Shown here: positions 43,960-44,300 of the stretch, in pieces
How positions within the stretch are numbered: position 1 is the stretch's first letter
Layout of the letters: each line of letters opens with the position of its first letter
Source: Nocardioides sp. J54
GTDB taxonomy: Bacteria; Actinomycetota; Actinomycetes; Propionibacteriales; Nocardioidaceae
Assembly (NCBI RefSeq): GCF_000519005.1
Contig: NZ_JAER01000037.1
Location: 1 to 44,300, forward strand
DNA: 44,300 bases
Direction of reading: 5' to 3'
The notes under the pieces: model-generated
The model's input: only the letters and a program-made list of their open reading frames with translations
Databases searched by the model: none
What the model was told of the DNA's origin: nothing
Made by a program: the position numbers and the translations under genes

Positions 43960-44300
43960 GCATTCGCTGGCCGGCTAGGCCGAGGGTTTGAAACCTTCGG
44001 GCCTGCGTGGAGGCTGTGGTGGGCACAGTCCGGTGCACGGGGCCGCTGGTTTCGAGGTTCAGCGCTGGGCCGCCTCGCACCTCGACAAACGTCAGTGTTG
44101 CTCCGTGGTTGGTGTCGGCGGCCGCGCACCGTAGCCGACCGGCCCCCGCCGGTCGGCTGGGCGGCGCGGTTGCCGGCACGGACTCCGTCCGCGCCGCCCT
44201 GTGTTGTCTGGCGCGAGCGTGTCGCCTGTCGAGGTTCGCGCGCAGGCGCTCGCTGCGCTCGGCCCGCACTTGCCCTCGACGCGCCTCCGGCGCGGGCGCC
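43960..44300. other. Non-coding tail with strong hairpins
   Basis: No supported gene lies here. AGCCGACCGGC (44133-44143) pairs perfectly with GCCGGTCGGCT (44148-44158). Directly after, GGGCGGCGCGG (44159-44169) pairs with CCGCGCCGCCC (44189-44199). GGTTTGAAACC at 43985 is a small palindrome. An interspersed repeat unit lies at 44048-44090. Confidence 0.6.
44048..44090. repeat. Interspersed repeat (GGTTTCGAGG...CTCGACAAAC type)
   Basis: It begins GGTTTCGAGG and ends CCTCGACAAAC, like the unit at 841-890, but the arms have decayed and the interior differs. Confidence 0.4.

Overview
The window is high-GC actinobacterial DNA. The flanks look like a Nocardioides-type chromosome, judging from the DUF222 gene remnant, the mfd - SurA-like lipoprotein - mazG order, the frequent GTG starts, and the many genes with a TAnnnT box 6-9 bases before the start codon. 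No rRNA, tRNA or CRISPR array was found. The genus is an inference.

Left flank (1-2015): the end of an IS256-type insertion sequence interrupts a DUF222 gene. A copper-storage four-helix protein and a small conserved protein follow, and then the first 55 codons of a thioredoxin-fold DUF255 (YyaL/SPATA20-like) gene.

Mobile element (about 2001-28227, 26.2 kb): the DUF255 gene is split by an integrated element. The same 15-bp core, encoding His-Trp-Cys-His-Val of the active site, is present at 2001-2015 (attL) and 28213-28227 (attR). The element carries its own divergent copy of the first 55 codons, with its own ribosome binding site, so a complete DUF255 gene is rebuilt at attR. Just inside both ends lie tandem TTCGTATCA-type repeats with a 13-bp period, which are probable integrase arm sites. 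The element encodes a tyrosine integrase at its right end. In its middle is a pSAM2-type block (RepSA-like initiator, excisionase, TraB/FtsK-like DNA translocase, conserved accessory protein), so it is best described as an actinomycete integrative and conjugative element (AICE). A frameshifted HTH-TPR regulator and a creatininase-family protein lie next to that block.

Cargo: (a) 6720-2135, minus strand: an S1-domain protein, two small proteins (one membrane-anchored), an AAA ATPase with a DUF3696-like tail, and an overlapping protein with an MIT_C/PLD-like C-terminal domain. The last two form a candidate ATPase-effector defence pair. (b) 7039-9459, plus strand: a large orphan protein with a PD-(D/E)xK-like core. 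(c) 26389-15896, minus strand: a five-gene operon whose last four genes are joined by 1-4-base overlaps. It encodes a DndB/DGQHR-like protein, a PLD-SNF2 helicase fusion, an N6-adenine DNA methyltransferase, a Swt1-like HEPN plus DUF3320-like protein, and a 551-residue unknown protein. The operon looks like a DNA-modification-linked anti-phage system sharing parts with DISARM and Dnd but matching neither. Its promoter carries three tandem 19-bp CGTAGnnnCGTA repeats and an inverted copy beside the ribosome binding site.

Right flank (28063-44300): ordinary chromosomal genes. They are the rebuilt DUF255 gene, a matrixin-like protease, a DUF1353 membrane protein, an aldehyde dehydrogenase, rlmC, a TrhA/hemolysin III protein, an AIM24 protein, a cis-prenyltransferase, a DUF3817 protein, a serpin lipoprotein, mfd, a SurA-like lipoprotein and mazG. 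The window ends in non-coding DNA with strong hairpins.
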